From BJHL01 sp035299305 (GTDB lineage Bacteria > Planctomycetota > Phycisphaerae > Phycisphaerales > UBA1924), in the NCBI GenBank assembly GCA_035299305.1, contig DATGWV010000056.1, positions 1-14,651 of the forward strand: 14,651 nucleotides of DNA, read 5' to 3'. The notes under the pieces were generated by a model. It had not been told where the DNA came from. It made no database searches and was given only the letters and a program-made list of their open reading frames with translations. This document shows positions 1 to 7,135 of this stretch, one piece after another (position 1 is the stretch's first letter; each line of letters starts with the position of its first letter). The position numbers and the translations under genes were made by a program.

Positions 1-1698
1 AGGGCTGCCACACTGACCCGTGATCACCGCGTAGTAAGAGCCAGCATCTGCCGGGGTCAGCGGCGGATTGACGCGAAGCTGCAGGTCAGCCGCGCCCGAA
101 ATGATCGAGCCGCTCAGAGTCGTGCCGTCCGTCAACGCCACGCCGTCCTTGAACCACTGATACGTGAAGGGCCCGGTGCCCGACGCGCTCGCGTTCAGAA
201 TGATGCCCGACGAGCACGCCGAGAACGTCGCGTTGTTCGGATTCGAGCTCACCGCCGGCGCGACACACGTCGGCCCGCCCGTGAAGTTCAAGATGTACGG
301 CTGCGCGCCCGCAATGAACTGCGGACCGAGGATCTGGCACAGCACGTTGTTGCCGTCGGGAGAAATCGCGACAGGCGAACCCGAGCGCGGATTGCCGCGC
401 GTCGCATCGCCCGGCACGCCGATGGGCCCATACAGCCCGCCCGGCGTCACGCCCGGTGCATTGATCGACGCGAGATAGTCATGCCAGTCCTGCGCCACGC
501 CGCTCGCAGCGGTGTAAATGAAACCGCCCGCGATGAAGCTGCCGCACGTGCTCCACGACGCCGAACCGACGATGATGCTCGCGTCATCGTTCATGGCGAT
601 CACGCTACCCAGGTTTGGTGCCGCGGGACCAGGCACGCCCGGAGCGCACTCGGCCAGCACGGAGCCAGGCAGCCACGACGGATACGTGTTGCTGGGCGTG
701 GGCGTGAGACCCGTGAAGAGCGTGACGCGATCCCAGGTGCTCGTGCCCGCGTTCCACGTCCACTTGTTGATGCCGCTCTCGCCGCGTCCCACGATGATCG
801 TGCCGCCTGAGTTCATCGCAACGCTGCTGGGCGTGGTGCTCACGCGACCGTCATTCAGATACGTCAGGTCATACGAATTCGTGCCCGCGTTGAAGCGCCA
901 CACGCACAGCCGACCGCTGTCATCCGTGGAGCCGCCCACATTGTGTTCCGTCGCGCCGACGACCACCGTGCCGTCGGTGCTCACCGCGTACGCGTTCCCC
1001 GTCCGACGGAGATTCGTGTTGCTCGTGGTGCGCAAAGGCGTCGGCAGCACCGTGTGCGTGCCCGTCGCGGAGTTCCAGATGTAAGGCCGCCAGCGGAACG
1101 AGTTGGCGGTGATGGCCGTCCCGTTGTTGTTCGTGAACGTGCTGATGTACGCCTGACCGACGACATACTGACCGGTCGACGAGATCCCGTGACCCGAGAG
1201 GAAGTTGCCCGTTGTGCCGCCGCTCGATCCCGAACCAAACACACCAAGCGAGCCGACGATGGGCAAGCCGCCCATGCTCGTCACGGTGTTGGTCGCACTG
1301 CTCCACCAGCGCGAGACCGGTTCACCATCCGCAGGCAGCGTCGTCGACGCGACCAGCGTGGGGTTCGTGTTGAACGCGGGCGAAACCGTCGCCGCGGTGT
1401 TGCCGCGAATGCTCGGACCCGTGTTCGTGAAGACGACCGTGCTCGCCTGACCATCCAGACTCACTTCACCGCCGCCAATGCCGCCGATGAGCGTCGAGGT
1501 CAGCGTGCCTGCGCTGGGGTTGAAGTTCCACCGCACCGCTTGCGAGCCCGACTGCCCGCCCAGATAGATCACGCCGCCCTGCGCGTTCGTGATGTTCGAC
1601 GCACTCCCGCCGCCCAGCGACGTCAACGTCGGCTGCGCGATCACCGTCGTACACATCGTTCCGGCCAGCAGGACCAACACTCCACTCAGCTTCAGCAT
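1..1698 (-). CDS. Secreted HAF-repeat protein with Ig-like domain (C-terminus beyond window)
   Basis: The minus frame from ATG 1698 is open through all 566 codons to the window edge, so the C-terminus is missing. An AGGAG ribosome site (1707-1711) lies 8 bases before the ATG. Residues 1-21 form a signal peptide (MLKLS, then a hydrophobic core, then VIA before Q22). The body carries at least five short units of the HAF type: GISSTGQYVVG, AVSTDGTVVVG, AMNSGGTIIVG, AMNDDASIIVG and AISPDGNNVLC. These probably fold as a beta-propeller. Residues about 478-566 form an Ig-like domain with FTYQWFKDG and the terminal signature PADAGSYYAV. The protein is inferred to be exported to the envelope or medium. 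Planctomycetes carry many such proteins, often with a C-terminal sorting tag that would lie outside this window. The ligand is unknown. Confidence is high for the gene and moderate for the domain names. Confidence 0.85.
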   Translation of the reverse strand, partial: MLKLSGVLVLLAGTMCTTVIAQPTLTSLGGGSASNITNAQGGVIYLGGQSGSQAVRWNFNPSAGTLTSTLIGGIGGGEVSLDGQASTVVFTNTGPSIRGNTAATVSPAFNTNPTLVASTTLPADGEPVSRWWSSATNTVTSMGGLPIVGSLGVFGSGSSGGTTGNFLSGHGISSTGQYVVGQAYISTFTNNNGTAITANSFRWRPYIWNSATGTHTVLPTPLRTTSNTNLRRTGNAYAVSTDGTVVVGATEHNVGGSTDDSGRLCVWRFNAGTNSYDLTYLNDGRVSTTPSSVAMNSGGTIIVGRGESGINKWTWNAGTSTWDRVTLFTGLTPTPSNTYPSWLPGSVLAECAPGVPGPAAPNLGSVIAMNDDASIIVGSASWSTCGSFIAGGFIYTAASGVAQDWHDYLASINAPGVTPGGLYGPIGVPGDATRGNPRSGSPVAISPDGNNVLCQILGPQFIAGAQPYILNFTGGPTCVAPAVSSNPNNATFSACSSGIILNASASGTGPFTYQWFKDGVALTDGTTLSGSIISGAADLQLRVNPPLTPADAGSYYAVITGQCGSP

Positions 1699-1753
1699 GA
1701 TGCAAACTCCTCTTCAAAAACACAGATTCAGCGTTCACTTTCCCACCGATTGC

Positions 1754-1780
1754 CGCCGAGCTCGCTGCGCGTTCTCGGCG
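1754..1780 (-). promoter_or_regulatory. Hairpin in the leader of the HAF-repeat gene
   Basis: CGCCGAG (1754-1760) and CTCGGCG (1774-1780) are perfect inverted repeats with a 13-base loop, 56 bases upstream of the HAF-protein start codon. If transcription starts in the AT-rich patch around 1810-1890, this would be a hairpin in the 5' leader. A stem this short can arise by chance in GC-rich DNA, so a function is only a possibility. Confidence 0.25.
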
Positions 1781-1882
1781 TCTCCGTCCAAATGCTACAG
1801 GTAGTTTCGACGCCGCACAAGCCTTTTTCGATATTTATCCAGAGAATTTTTCGAGAATTCCTCTTCCACATCCTCCAATTTT

Positions 1883-1899
1883 GTGGTACTATCTACCAC
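1883..1899 (+). promoter_or_regulatory. Operator-like inverted repeat before the HTH-like gene
   Basis: GTGGTA (1883-1888) and TACCAC (1894-1899) form a perfect inverted repeat with a 5-base centre, ending 12 bases before the ATG at 1912. The centre holds TACTAT preceded by TG (an extended -10-like TGGTACTAT), so a bound dimer would cover the presumed promoter. A second arm pair, CCAC (1896-1899) with GTGG (1904-1907), overlaps the right arm. No convincing -35 box was found. Confidence 0.35.
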
Positions 1900-1911
1900 C
1901 ACGGTGGCAGT

Positions 1912-3147
1912 ATGACGCGATTAGAACCCAAACATACATTCCGCGATGAAGGCCAGCAGATCATCCACACGCTGCGCCGCGCCCTGACGGTCGTCTACGA
2001 CTCCGTCGGTGCCAATCCCGCCGAGCCGCAGGAAGTAAGCCGCCGGTTCGGTCTCGACAAAATGCTCACATGGCGTCTCTCGCGCCTCGTCTGCGATGAA
2101 GACATCTGGGAAGCCATGGCCCACATGCCGCGCCGCCCCAGCTTGCAGATCTTCTGCACCGCCATGCAAAAGGCTGGCGTCGACAAGCCCCTCGTCAACG
2201 AAGTCATCAACGCGTACAACGCCTTCGAGCATTTCGTCGACGCGCACGCGGGCGATCGCGGCGTCCTCGAAATCATGGCCAGCGGCGCAACCCGCAAGCC
2301 CGCCGCCAAACGCCTCGAACAATTCCGTCGCGAAGGTTTCCTCGCCAACGCCGCCATCTGGGGCGTGAGCGCTCGCGTCCACATCGCCTTCCGCGCGATG
2401 TATCCCAGCACCGAGCGCCCGGGCTTTGTCGATCTCGTCACCGTCGTCGGCCTCGTCGACTTCAAGCGCCTCCGCGCCAACGTCTCATGGGCCGCAGGCG
2501 GCCACGGCCGCTGGCGCACCACCCCGGGCGGCAACACGCAAATGACTCATCCCAGCCGCGCGCTGGATGCAGGCGTGAAAGCCGGCGAAGTCCCGCTGCT
2601 GCGCGAGTTCTGTAGCCAGCCGCTGCCAGAGATGCACATCCGCCGGGACGATCCCGACAACGACTTCTTCATGATCAACCCCGGCCCCGTCGGCAACACC
2701 GCCGCCGCCACCGTGCTGCTGGGATGGGTCGATCCCGTCGCCGCGCCCATGCACGGCGATGTACCCAACGACACGGGCGAGCACGGCTCGCGCATCAGCA
2801 CGCCCGCTGAGCTCTTCATCCACGATCTCTACATCCACGAGTCGCTGCAGTTCGCCCACGATGTGAATGGCTTCGTCTTCGGCCAGCTCCCAGGCGGCCC
2901 GCGCTATCCCCACGGTGCAACCGACGACACCGCTCTTCCGCTGGGCACCGAAGTCATGGACTTGGGCGTCAGCCCGCCCGCCATGACCACGCCCGAGATG
3001 CCTCGCTACGAGCAACTCGTCCGCTACGCCCTCGCACGCGTCAACAGCAAGCCCGAAGACTTCCGCGGCTACCGCATGAAGCTCCGCTACCCGCCCATTC
3101 CCAGCATGAGCTTGCTTCGCCACCCGCTGCTGCCGCCGCTCAAGTAA
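1912..3147 (+). CDS. Conserved hypothetical protein with helix-turn-helix-like N-terminus
   Basis: This 411-aa protein has no function I can name with confidence. The reading frame stays open upstream as far as 943, but that part is antisense to the HAF-protein gene. ATG 1912 is therefore taken as the start, although it has no clear Shine-Dalgarno site. Residues about 37-60 (PAEPQEVSRRFGLDK, then LTWRLSRLV) have the shape of a helix-turn-helix: a small helix, a Gly turn, and a recognition helix rich in Leu, Trp and Arg. An alpha-helical segment ending in a HAGDRGVLEIM motif (residues 112-122) follows. The rest is a mixed domain ending in a Pro-rich tail. No signal peptide or membrane segment is visible. 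The layout resembles uncharacterised planctomycete proteins that pair an HTH-like N-terminus with an unknown C-terminal domain. A DNA-binding role is inference. An operator-like inverted repeat just upstream would fit autoregulation. Confidence 0.75.
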   Translation: MTRLEPKHTFRDEGQQIIHTLRRALTVVYDSVGANPAEPQEVSRRFGLDKMLTWRLSRLVCDEDIWEAMAHMPRRPSLQIFCTAMQKAGVDKPLVNEVINAYNAFEHFVDAHAGDRGVLEIMASGATRKPAAKRLEQFRREGFLANAAIWGVSARVHIAFRAMYPSTERPGFVDLVTVVGLVDFKRLRANVSWAAGGHGRWRTTPGGNTQMTHPSRALDAGVKAGEVPLLREFCSQPLPEMHIRRDDPDNDFFMINPGPVGNTAAATVLLGWVDPVAAPMHGDVPNDTGEHGSRISTPAELFIHDLYIHESLQFAHDVNGFVFGQLPGGPRYPHGATDDTALPLGTEVMDLGVSPPAMTTPEMPRYEQLVRYALARVNSKPEDFRGYRMKLRYPPIPSMSLLRHPLLPPLK

Positions 3148-3164
3148 GCTCGCGCCGCCGCACC

Positions 3165-3183
3165 GCGTGTGCGCACCACACGC
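3165..3183 (+). terminator. Possible weak terminator hairpin after the HTH-like gene
   Basis: GCGTGTG (3165-3171) and CACACGC (3177-3183) form a perfect 7-bp stem with a 5-base loop, 17 bases past the stop codon. No T-tract follows, so it would be a poor intrinsic terminator. It may instead be a structure at the end of a message that is terminated by Rho. Confidence 0.2.
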
Positions 3184-3296
3184 CCACACCGCGACTCTCA
3201 CCGCCGCTCACCGCCCCCACCGCGTGCGGTTGTTTTGTTCGCTATGCTCTCGTCCCGGCCCTGGCTGTCCACCAGATCGTCGGAAGGAGATTTGCA

Positions 3297-5153
3297 ATGC
3301 TGATTCGCACGCACACGTGCGGCCAACTGCGCGATGCGCACGTCGGCCAGTCCGTCCGCCTCAATGGATGGGTCAATAGTTACCGCGACCATGGCGAACT
3401 GATCTTCATCGACCTGCGCGACCGCTACGGCATCACGCAGCTCGTCTTTGATCCCGAGTCCGGCATCGCCCGCGACATCATGGAAGCCGCCGACAAGCTG
3501 CGCAACGAAGACGTGATCGCCATCGAAGGCGATGTCCGCGTGCGCGTGGGTGGCGAAAACCCCAAGCTCGCCACGGGCAAGGTCGAGATCGTCATCAAGA
3601 AGCTCGAAGTGCTGGCCAAGACCGACAACCCGCCCTTCCTGCCCGACGACATGGTCAAGCTCCCCAACGAAGAGCTGCGCCTCACCCACCGCTACCTCGA
3701 CCTGCGCCGCCCCAGCATGCAGAAGGTGCTCGCGACGCGCCACAAGATCTACCAGACCACGCGAAAGTACTTCGACGAGAACAACTTCCTCGAAATCGAA
3801 ACCCCCATCCTCTACAAGAGCACGCCCGAAGGCGCTCGCGAGTTCCTCGTGCCCACGCGCCAGGTGCCCGGCTCCTTCTACGCGCTGCCGCAGTCGCCCC
3901 AGCTCTTCAAGCAGATTCTCATGGTCAGCGGCTGCGACCGCTACATGCAGATCTGCCGCTGCTTCCGCGACGAAGACCCCCGCGCCGACCGCCAGGCCGA
4001 GTTCACGCAGATCGACTTGGAAATGTCCTTCGTCCGCCGTGATCAGATCATGGAAATGATGGAAGGCTTCGTCCGCCGCCTGTGGAAGGAACTCACGGGT
4101 TACGACGTGCCGCCCATCCAGCGCATGGACTATCGCACCGCGATGGAGGACTACGGCATCGACCGTCCCGACACGCGCTACGACCTGCGCATCAAGGACA
4201 TCAGCGACTTCGCCAGCAAGCTCGACTTCGGCGTCTTCAAGACCGTCCTCGAGAAAGCCAAGGATCGCCCCAAGTTCTACAGCAAGAAGGGCGTCGTGAA
4301 GGCCCTCCGCGTTCCGGGCGGAGCCGACAAGCTCACGCGCAAGCTTACCGACGGCTACACCGAGTTCGTCAAGGGCTACGGCGCAGGCGGCGTCGCGGTC
4401 GTCAAGATCATCAAGGGTGAAGACGGCCAGCCCAAGCTCGACACCGGCATCGCCAAGTTCCTTGAGCCCCTCAAGGCCGAGTTCCTCGCGCTGCTCAACT
4501 GCCAGATCGGCGACACCGTCCTCTTCGTCGCCGACACCTACAGCGTCGCCACCAAAGCTATCGGCGAACTTCGCCAGAAGGTCGCTCGCGACATGGGCAT
4601 CGTTCCCAAGCCCGGCGCCGAGGGCGGCCCGTGGAACTTCCTCTGGGTCATCGACTTCCCCATGTTCGAGAAGAACAAGGAAACCGGCAAGTGGGTCGCC
4701 ATGCACCACCCCTTCACCAGCCCGCGCGACGACCAGATGCAGGCCTTCCTCAACGCCGACGTCGATGACGAAGTCACCATCGAAGGTATCGTGAGCGCCG
4801 GCTACGACATCGTGCTCAACGGCCAGGAAATCGCCGGCGGCAGCGTGCGTATCCACGATCGCGACGTGCAGAGCAAGGTCTTCAAGCTGCTGGGAATGAC
4901 GCCCGAGCAAGCCAAGGAGAAGTTCAGCTTCCTCCTCGAAGCCCTCTCCTACGGCGCGCCCCCGCACGCCGGCGTGGCCTTCGGCCTCGACCGCCTGGTG
5001 ATGAACTTCGTCGGCACCGACAACATCCGCGACGTCATCGCCTTCCCCAAGACCCAGATCGGCCAGGACCTCATGACCCGCGCCCCCAGCTACGTGCCCG
5101 ACACGCAGCTCAAGGACGTGCACGTCAAGAGCCTTGCAGAACCGAAGGCCTGA
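3297..5153 (+). CDS. aspS: Aspartyl-tRNA synthetase, bacterial type, probably non-discriminating
   Basis: This 618-aa protein charges tRNA(Asp) with aspartate in the cytoplasm. Its length and order match bacterial AspRS: an N-terminal OB-fold anticodon domain (GWVNSYRDHG, RDRYGITQLVF), the class II catalytic core with motif 1 (FLEIETP), the substrate loop ALPQSPQLFKQ, motif 2 (CFRDEDPRADRQAEFTQID) and motif 3 (GVAFGLDRLVM), with the bacterial GAD insertion (about residues 300-430) between motifs 2 and 3. AGGAG sits 8 bases before ATG 3297. His32 replaces the Leu found at that site in discriminating enzymes such as that of E. coli, and the GG at 85-86 falls where they have Lys. Both are features of non-discriminating AspRS, which also makes Asp-tRNA(Asn) for conversion by GatCAB. 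The long open frame antisense to this gene is a shadow. An intrinsic terminator follows. Confidence 0.98.
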   Translation: MLIRTHTCGQLRDAHVGQSVRLNGWVNSYRDHGELIFIDLRDRYGITQLVFDPESGIARDIMEAADKLRNEDVIAIEGDVRVRVGGENPKLATGKVEIVIKKLEVLAKTDNPPFLPDDMVKLPNEELRLTHRYLDLRRPSMQKVLATRHKIYQTTRKYFDENNFLEIETPILYKSTPEGAREFLVPTRQVPGSFYALPQSPQLFKQILMVSGCDRYMQICRCFRDEDPRADRQAEFTQIDLEMSFVRRDQIMEMMEGFVRRLWKELTGYDVPPIQRMDYRTAMEDYGIDRPDTRYDLRIKDISDFASKLDFGVFKTVLEKAKDRPKFYSKKGVVKALRVPGGADKLTRKLTDGYTEFVKGYGAGGVAVVKIIKGEDGQPKLDTGIAKFLEPLKAEFLALLNCQIGDTVLFVADTYSVATKAIGELRQKVARDMGIVPKPGAEGGPWNFLWVIDFPMFEKNKETGKWVAMHHPFTSPRDDQMQAFLNADVDDEVTIEGIVSAGYDIVLNGQEIAGGSVRIHDRDVQSKVFKLLGMTPEQAKEKFSFLLEALSYGAPPHAGVAFGLDRLVMNFVGTDNIRDVIAFPKTQIGQDLMTRAPSYVPDTQLKDVHVKSLAEPKA

Positions 5154-5176
5154 TCGTCATCAACATCAAACGCCGC

Positions 5177-5212
5177 AAACAAGCCACGCCCCAAGCGTGG
5201 CTTGTTTCTTTT
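5177..5212 (+). terminator. Intrinsic terminator of aspS
   Basis: A perfect 13-bp stem, AAACAAGCCACGC (5177-5189) with GCGTGGCTTGTTT (5195-5207), closes a 5-base loop and runs into CTTTTC. It starts 24 bases past the aspS stop codon. This is a textbook Rho-independent terminator. Confidence 0.88.
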
Positions 5213-5386
5213 CTAACATTCACTCGCGCGTGCGTTTTGACATCACCGTGATAACAATCCTTGAAAAATCCATTGACAATTCCTTGTCATATGCACACCA
5301 CCATTCCCCTGCTCAGGCAGTTTCTGCCAACTTCCGGGGGACGTCCTCACGGTGACTGATAACCCAAGTACAGGGGAGTTTCAATC

Positions 5387-5431
5387 AGATATCGTCACTT
5401 TTACAGGACATTCGCTCAGTATCCGATATCT
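5387..5431 (+). promoter_or_regulatory. Spaced 8-bp inverted repeat, possible operator of parA-CBM48
   Basis: AGATATCG (5387-5394) and CGATATCT (5424-5431) are perfect inverted copies, 37 bases from centre to centre, or about three and a half helical turns. The right half abuts a -10-like CATAAT at 5433-5438. This geometry would suit a regulator binding two sites around a promoter. It is a sequence observation only. Confidence 0.35.
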
Positions 5432-5528
5432 ACATAATCCACCGCGCGTTCGCGTCTGGTGGCATGAGCCGGGACTCGGACCCCTTGCTCACGCTTCAGT
5501 GACACATTCCGGCGGAGCCTGACCTTCG

Positions 5529-7016
5529 ATGCGCACTATTGCGATCATCAATCAAAAGGGCGGATGCGGAAAAACCACTTCAGCGATCAACCTCAGTGCT
5601 GTGCTGGCTCGCGCGGGGAAGCGAACCTTGTTGATCGACCTTGACCCGCAAGGCCATTGCGCCGCCGGGCTTGGGATTCCCGAACAGCGCATCGAGCTCG
5701 ACATCGGCGACGCCATGCTCGCCCTGGGCAACAAACCCATCGACGCCTCCAAGCTCCTCTGGCGCGCCGTCCGCAACCTGGACCTCGCGCCCGCCCGCAT
5801 GCGTCTCGCCGGTCTCGAAGCCGCTCGCGGCGGCCTCGCCGACCTCCCCGACAAGGACCGCAGGCTCTCCTCGCTGCTGGAAAAGTTCGCAGGCGAGTAC
5901 GACGTCGCCGTCATCGACTGCCCGCCCTCCATCGGCCTGCTCACCTACAACGCCCTCGCCGCCGCCGACATGGTCATCATCCCTGTCGAAACCGGCTTCT
6001 TCAGCCTGCAAGGCGCGACTCGCCAGGTCAACACCGTCAAGACCCTCAGCAAGCGCCTGGGCCTCGAACCCCACGTGTGGCTCTTGCCCACGATGCACGA
6101 CACCAAGAACACCGTCTCCACCGACCTGTTCGAGGAAATGTCACGCCGCTTCAAGGACCGCGTGATTCCCGTCGTCATCCGCCACGACTCTCGCCTGCGC
6201 GAAGCCACCAGCTTCGGCCAGTCGATCGTCGACTACGCCCCGGGCAGCATGGGCGCCGAGGACTACGGCCGCCTGGGCGTCTGGGCCATCGAAAACCTCA
6301 CGCCGCGCACGCAGTTGCCGGCGGATCAAATCCCCACCGTCAACGTCGTCTCCGCCCCACCGCCGCAGACGACCACCACCACGATCACTTCCGCCGCTGG
6401 CATCGCCCGCGTCTCGGTCGAGCCCAAGCAGCAGCCCTCGTTTGCCAACGCAAACACGGGCGACAACGGCGAAATCAAGAGCGTCAGCCGCGCCGAAGAC
6501 GTCGCGCGCCGCGCTCAAGAGTTCCTGCGGCGCATCGCGCTGGGTCGCAACGCCGCCGAAGCCGCGCAAGCCGCCACCAACGGTTCGCACGAAGCGACGG
6601 CCGTCATGACGCCCCCGCAAACCGCAACGCACACCACCGTGACGCCCGTCAGCGTCGCCATGCCGCGTCAGGTTCTCACGGTCGTCGAGCAAACCAAGGC
6701 ACAGCCCGCGGCCATGTCCGCCGGCACGCGCCACGTGCTGGGCGTGCGCGAGACCAACCAAGGCGTGCTCTTCGTGCAACCCATCGACCTGGGCCAGTCC
6801 ATCGCCATCGCTGGCAGCTTCAACGGCTGGAACCCCTCGTCTCACGTCATGCGGCGCAACACCGCCGCCGGCGTCTTCGAACTCTGCATCCCGCTCCCCG
6901 CGGGCAAGCACACCTACCGCCTCGTCGTGGACGGCAACTGGCGCACCGACAGCCACAACACCAACCACGAGCCCAATCCCTTCGGCGAAGTCAACAGCGT
7001 GGCGTACGTCTCCTGA
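5529..7016 (+). CDS. ParA-family ATPase fused to C-terminal AMPK/CBM48-type glycogen-binding domain
   Basis: This 495-aa protein has two parts. Residues 1 to about 260 are a complete ParA/Soj-type ATPase: deviant Walker A NQKGGCGKTT with signature Lys10 and catalytic Lys15, LLIDLDPQGH with Asp39, the PARMRLAGLE segment, and Walker B VAVIDCPPSIGLLTYNAL with Asp130. Residues about 260-400 are a Thr/Ala/Pro-rich linker. Residues about 402-495 form an E-set domain of the AMPK beta/CBM48 type: IAIAGSFNGWNP (Trp434), GVFELCIPLPAGKHTYRLVVDGNW (Trp471), then the closing HEPNPFGEVNSVAYV. ParA ATPases dimerise on ATP, bind DNA non-specifically and position cargo. CBM48 domains bind glycogen-like glucans. 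Joining the two suggests positioning or sensing of a polysaccharide, but it may only be a protein-interaction module. No parB lies nearby. A P-loop-less relative follows 119 bases downstream on the same strand. Confidence 0.95.
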   Translation: MRTIAIINQKGGCGKTTSAINLSAVLARAGKRTLLIDLDPQGHCAAGLGIPEQRIELDIGDAMLALGNKPIDASKLLWRAVRNLDLAPARMRLAGLEAARGGLADLPDKDRRLSSLLEKFAGEYDVAVIDCPPSIGLLTYNALAAADMVIIPVETGFFSLQGATRQVNTVKTLSKRLGLEPHVWLLPTMHDTKNTVSTDLFEEMSRRFKDRVIPVVIRHDSRLREATSFGQSIVDYAPGSMGAEDYGRLGVWAIENLTPRTQLPADQIPTVNVVSAPPPQTTTTTITSAAGIARVSVEPKQQPSFANANTGDNGEIKSVSRAEDVARRAQEFLRRIALGRNAAEAAQAATNGSHEATAVMTPPQTATHTTVTPVSVAMPRQVLTVVEQTKAQPAAMSAGTRHVLGVRETNQGVLFVQPIDLGQSIAIAGSFNGWNPSSHVMRRNTAAGVFELCIPLPAGKHTYRLVVDGNWRTDSHNTNHEPNPFGEVNSVAYVS

Positions 7017-7060
7017 TCGCCCGCATTCATCCCTAAGTCACGCACCCGGCATGCCTTGCG

Positions 7061-7120
7061 CATGTCCCGGGGAAATGTGGACATCCGCACTCTGCCCCAC
7101 CGATACAAGTTTGGGACATG
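7061..7120 (+). promoter_or_regulatory. Alternative pairings over the ribosome site of the second gene of the pair
   Basis: CATGTCCC (7061-7068) can pair with GGACAT (7079-7084), or over a longer span with GGGACATG (7113-7120), which abuts the AGGGGAG ribosome site (7121-7127). The two pairings exclude each other, so the leader might modulate translation of the downstream gene. Stems of 6-8 bp are near what chance gives in GC-rich sequence. Confidence 0.25.
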
Positions 7121-7135
7121 AGGGGAGTTTGTACC

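Larger units (their letters stand above)
5154..5528 (+). promoter_or_regulatory. Gene-free leader upstream of the parA-CBM48 gene
   Basis: This stretch of 375 bases holds no gene. After the aspS terminator the base composition becomes clearly more AT-rich than in the neighbours. It contains TGACAA (5274-5279) with TTGTCA (5284-5289), and CACCGTGA (about 5246) with TCACGGTG (about 5348). It also contains AGATATCG (5387-5394) with CGATATCT (5424-5431), and a -10-like CATAAT (5433-5438) without a good -35 box. A 22-codon frame from ATG 5291 (MHTTIPLLRQFL) has no ribosome site and is not called. GGCGGAG (5511-5517) is a loose ribosome site for the ATG at 5529. No canonical parS palindrome was seen. 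Confidence 0.5.

Noticed and set aside
943..1911. Upstream extension of the 1912-3147 frame
   Set aside because: It is antisense to the HAF-repeat protein gene and Arg-rich; ATG 1912 begins sensible sequence.
3198..5123. Open frame of 641 codons antisense to aspS
   Set aside because: It lies opposite a fully recognisable aspartyl-tRNA synthetase; its Val/Ala/Glu/His-rich composition is the usual reflection of GC-rich codon use.
5291..5359. Possible 22-codon leader peptide before the ParA-CBM48 gene
   Set aside because: It has no ribosome site and no regulatory codon run; a chance frame is the simpler explanation.
5154..5528. Classical parS site near the ParA gene
   Set aside because: No TGTTTCACGTGAAACA-like palindrome is present, and no parB gene is in the window.
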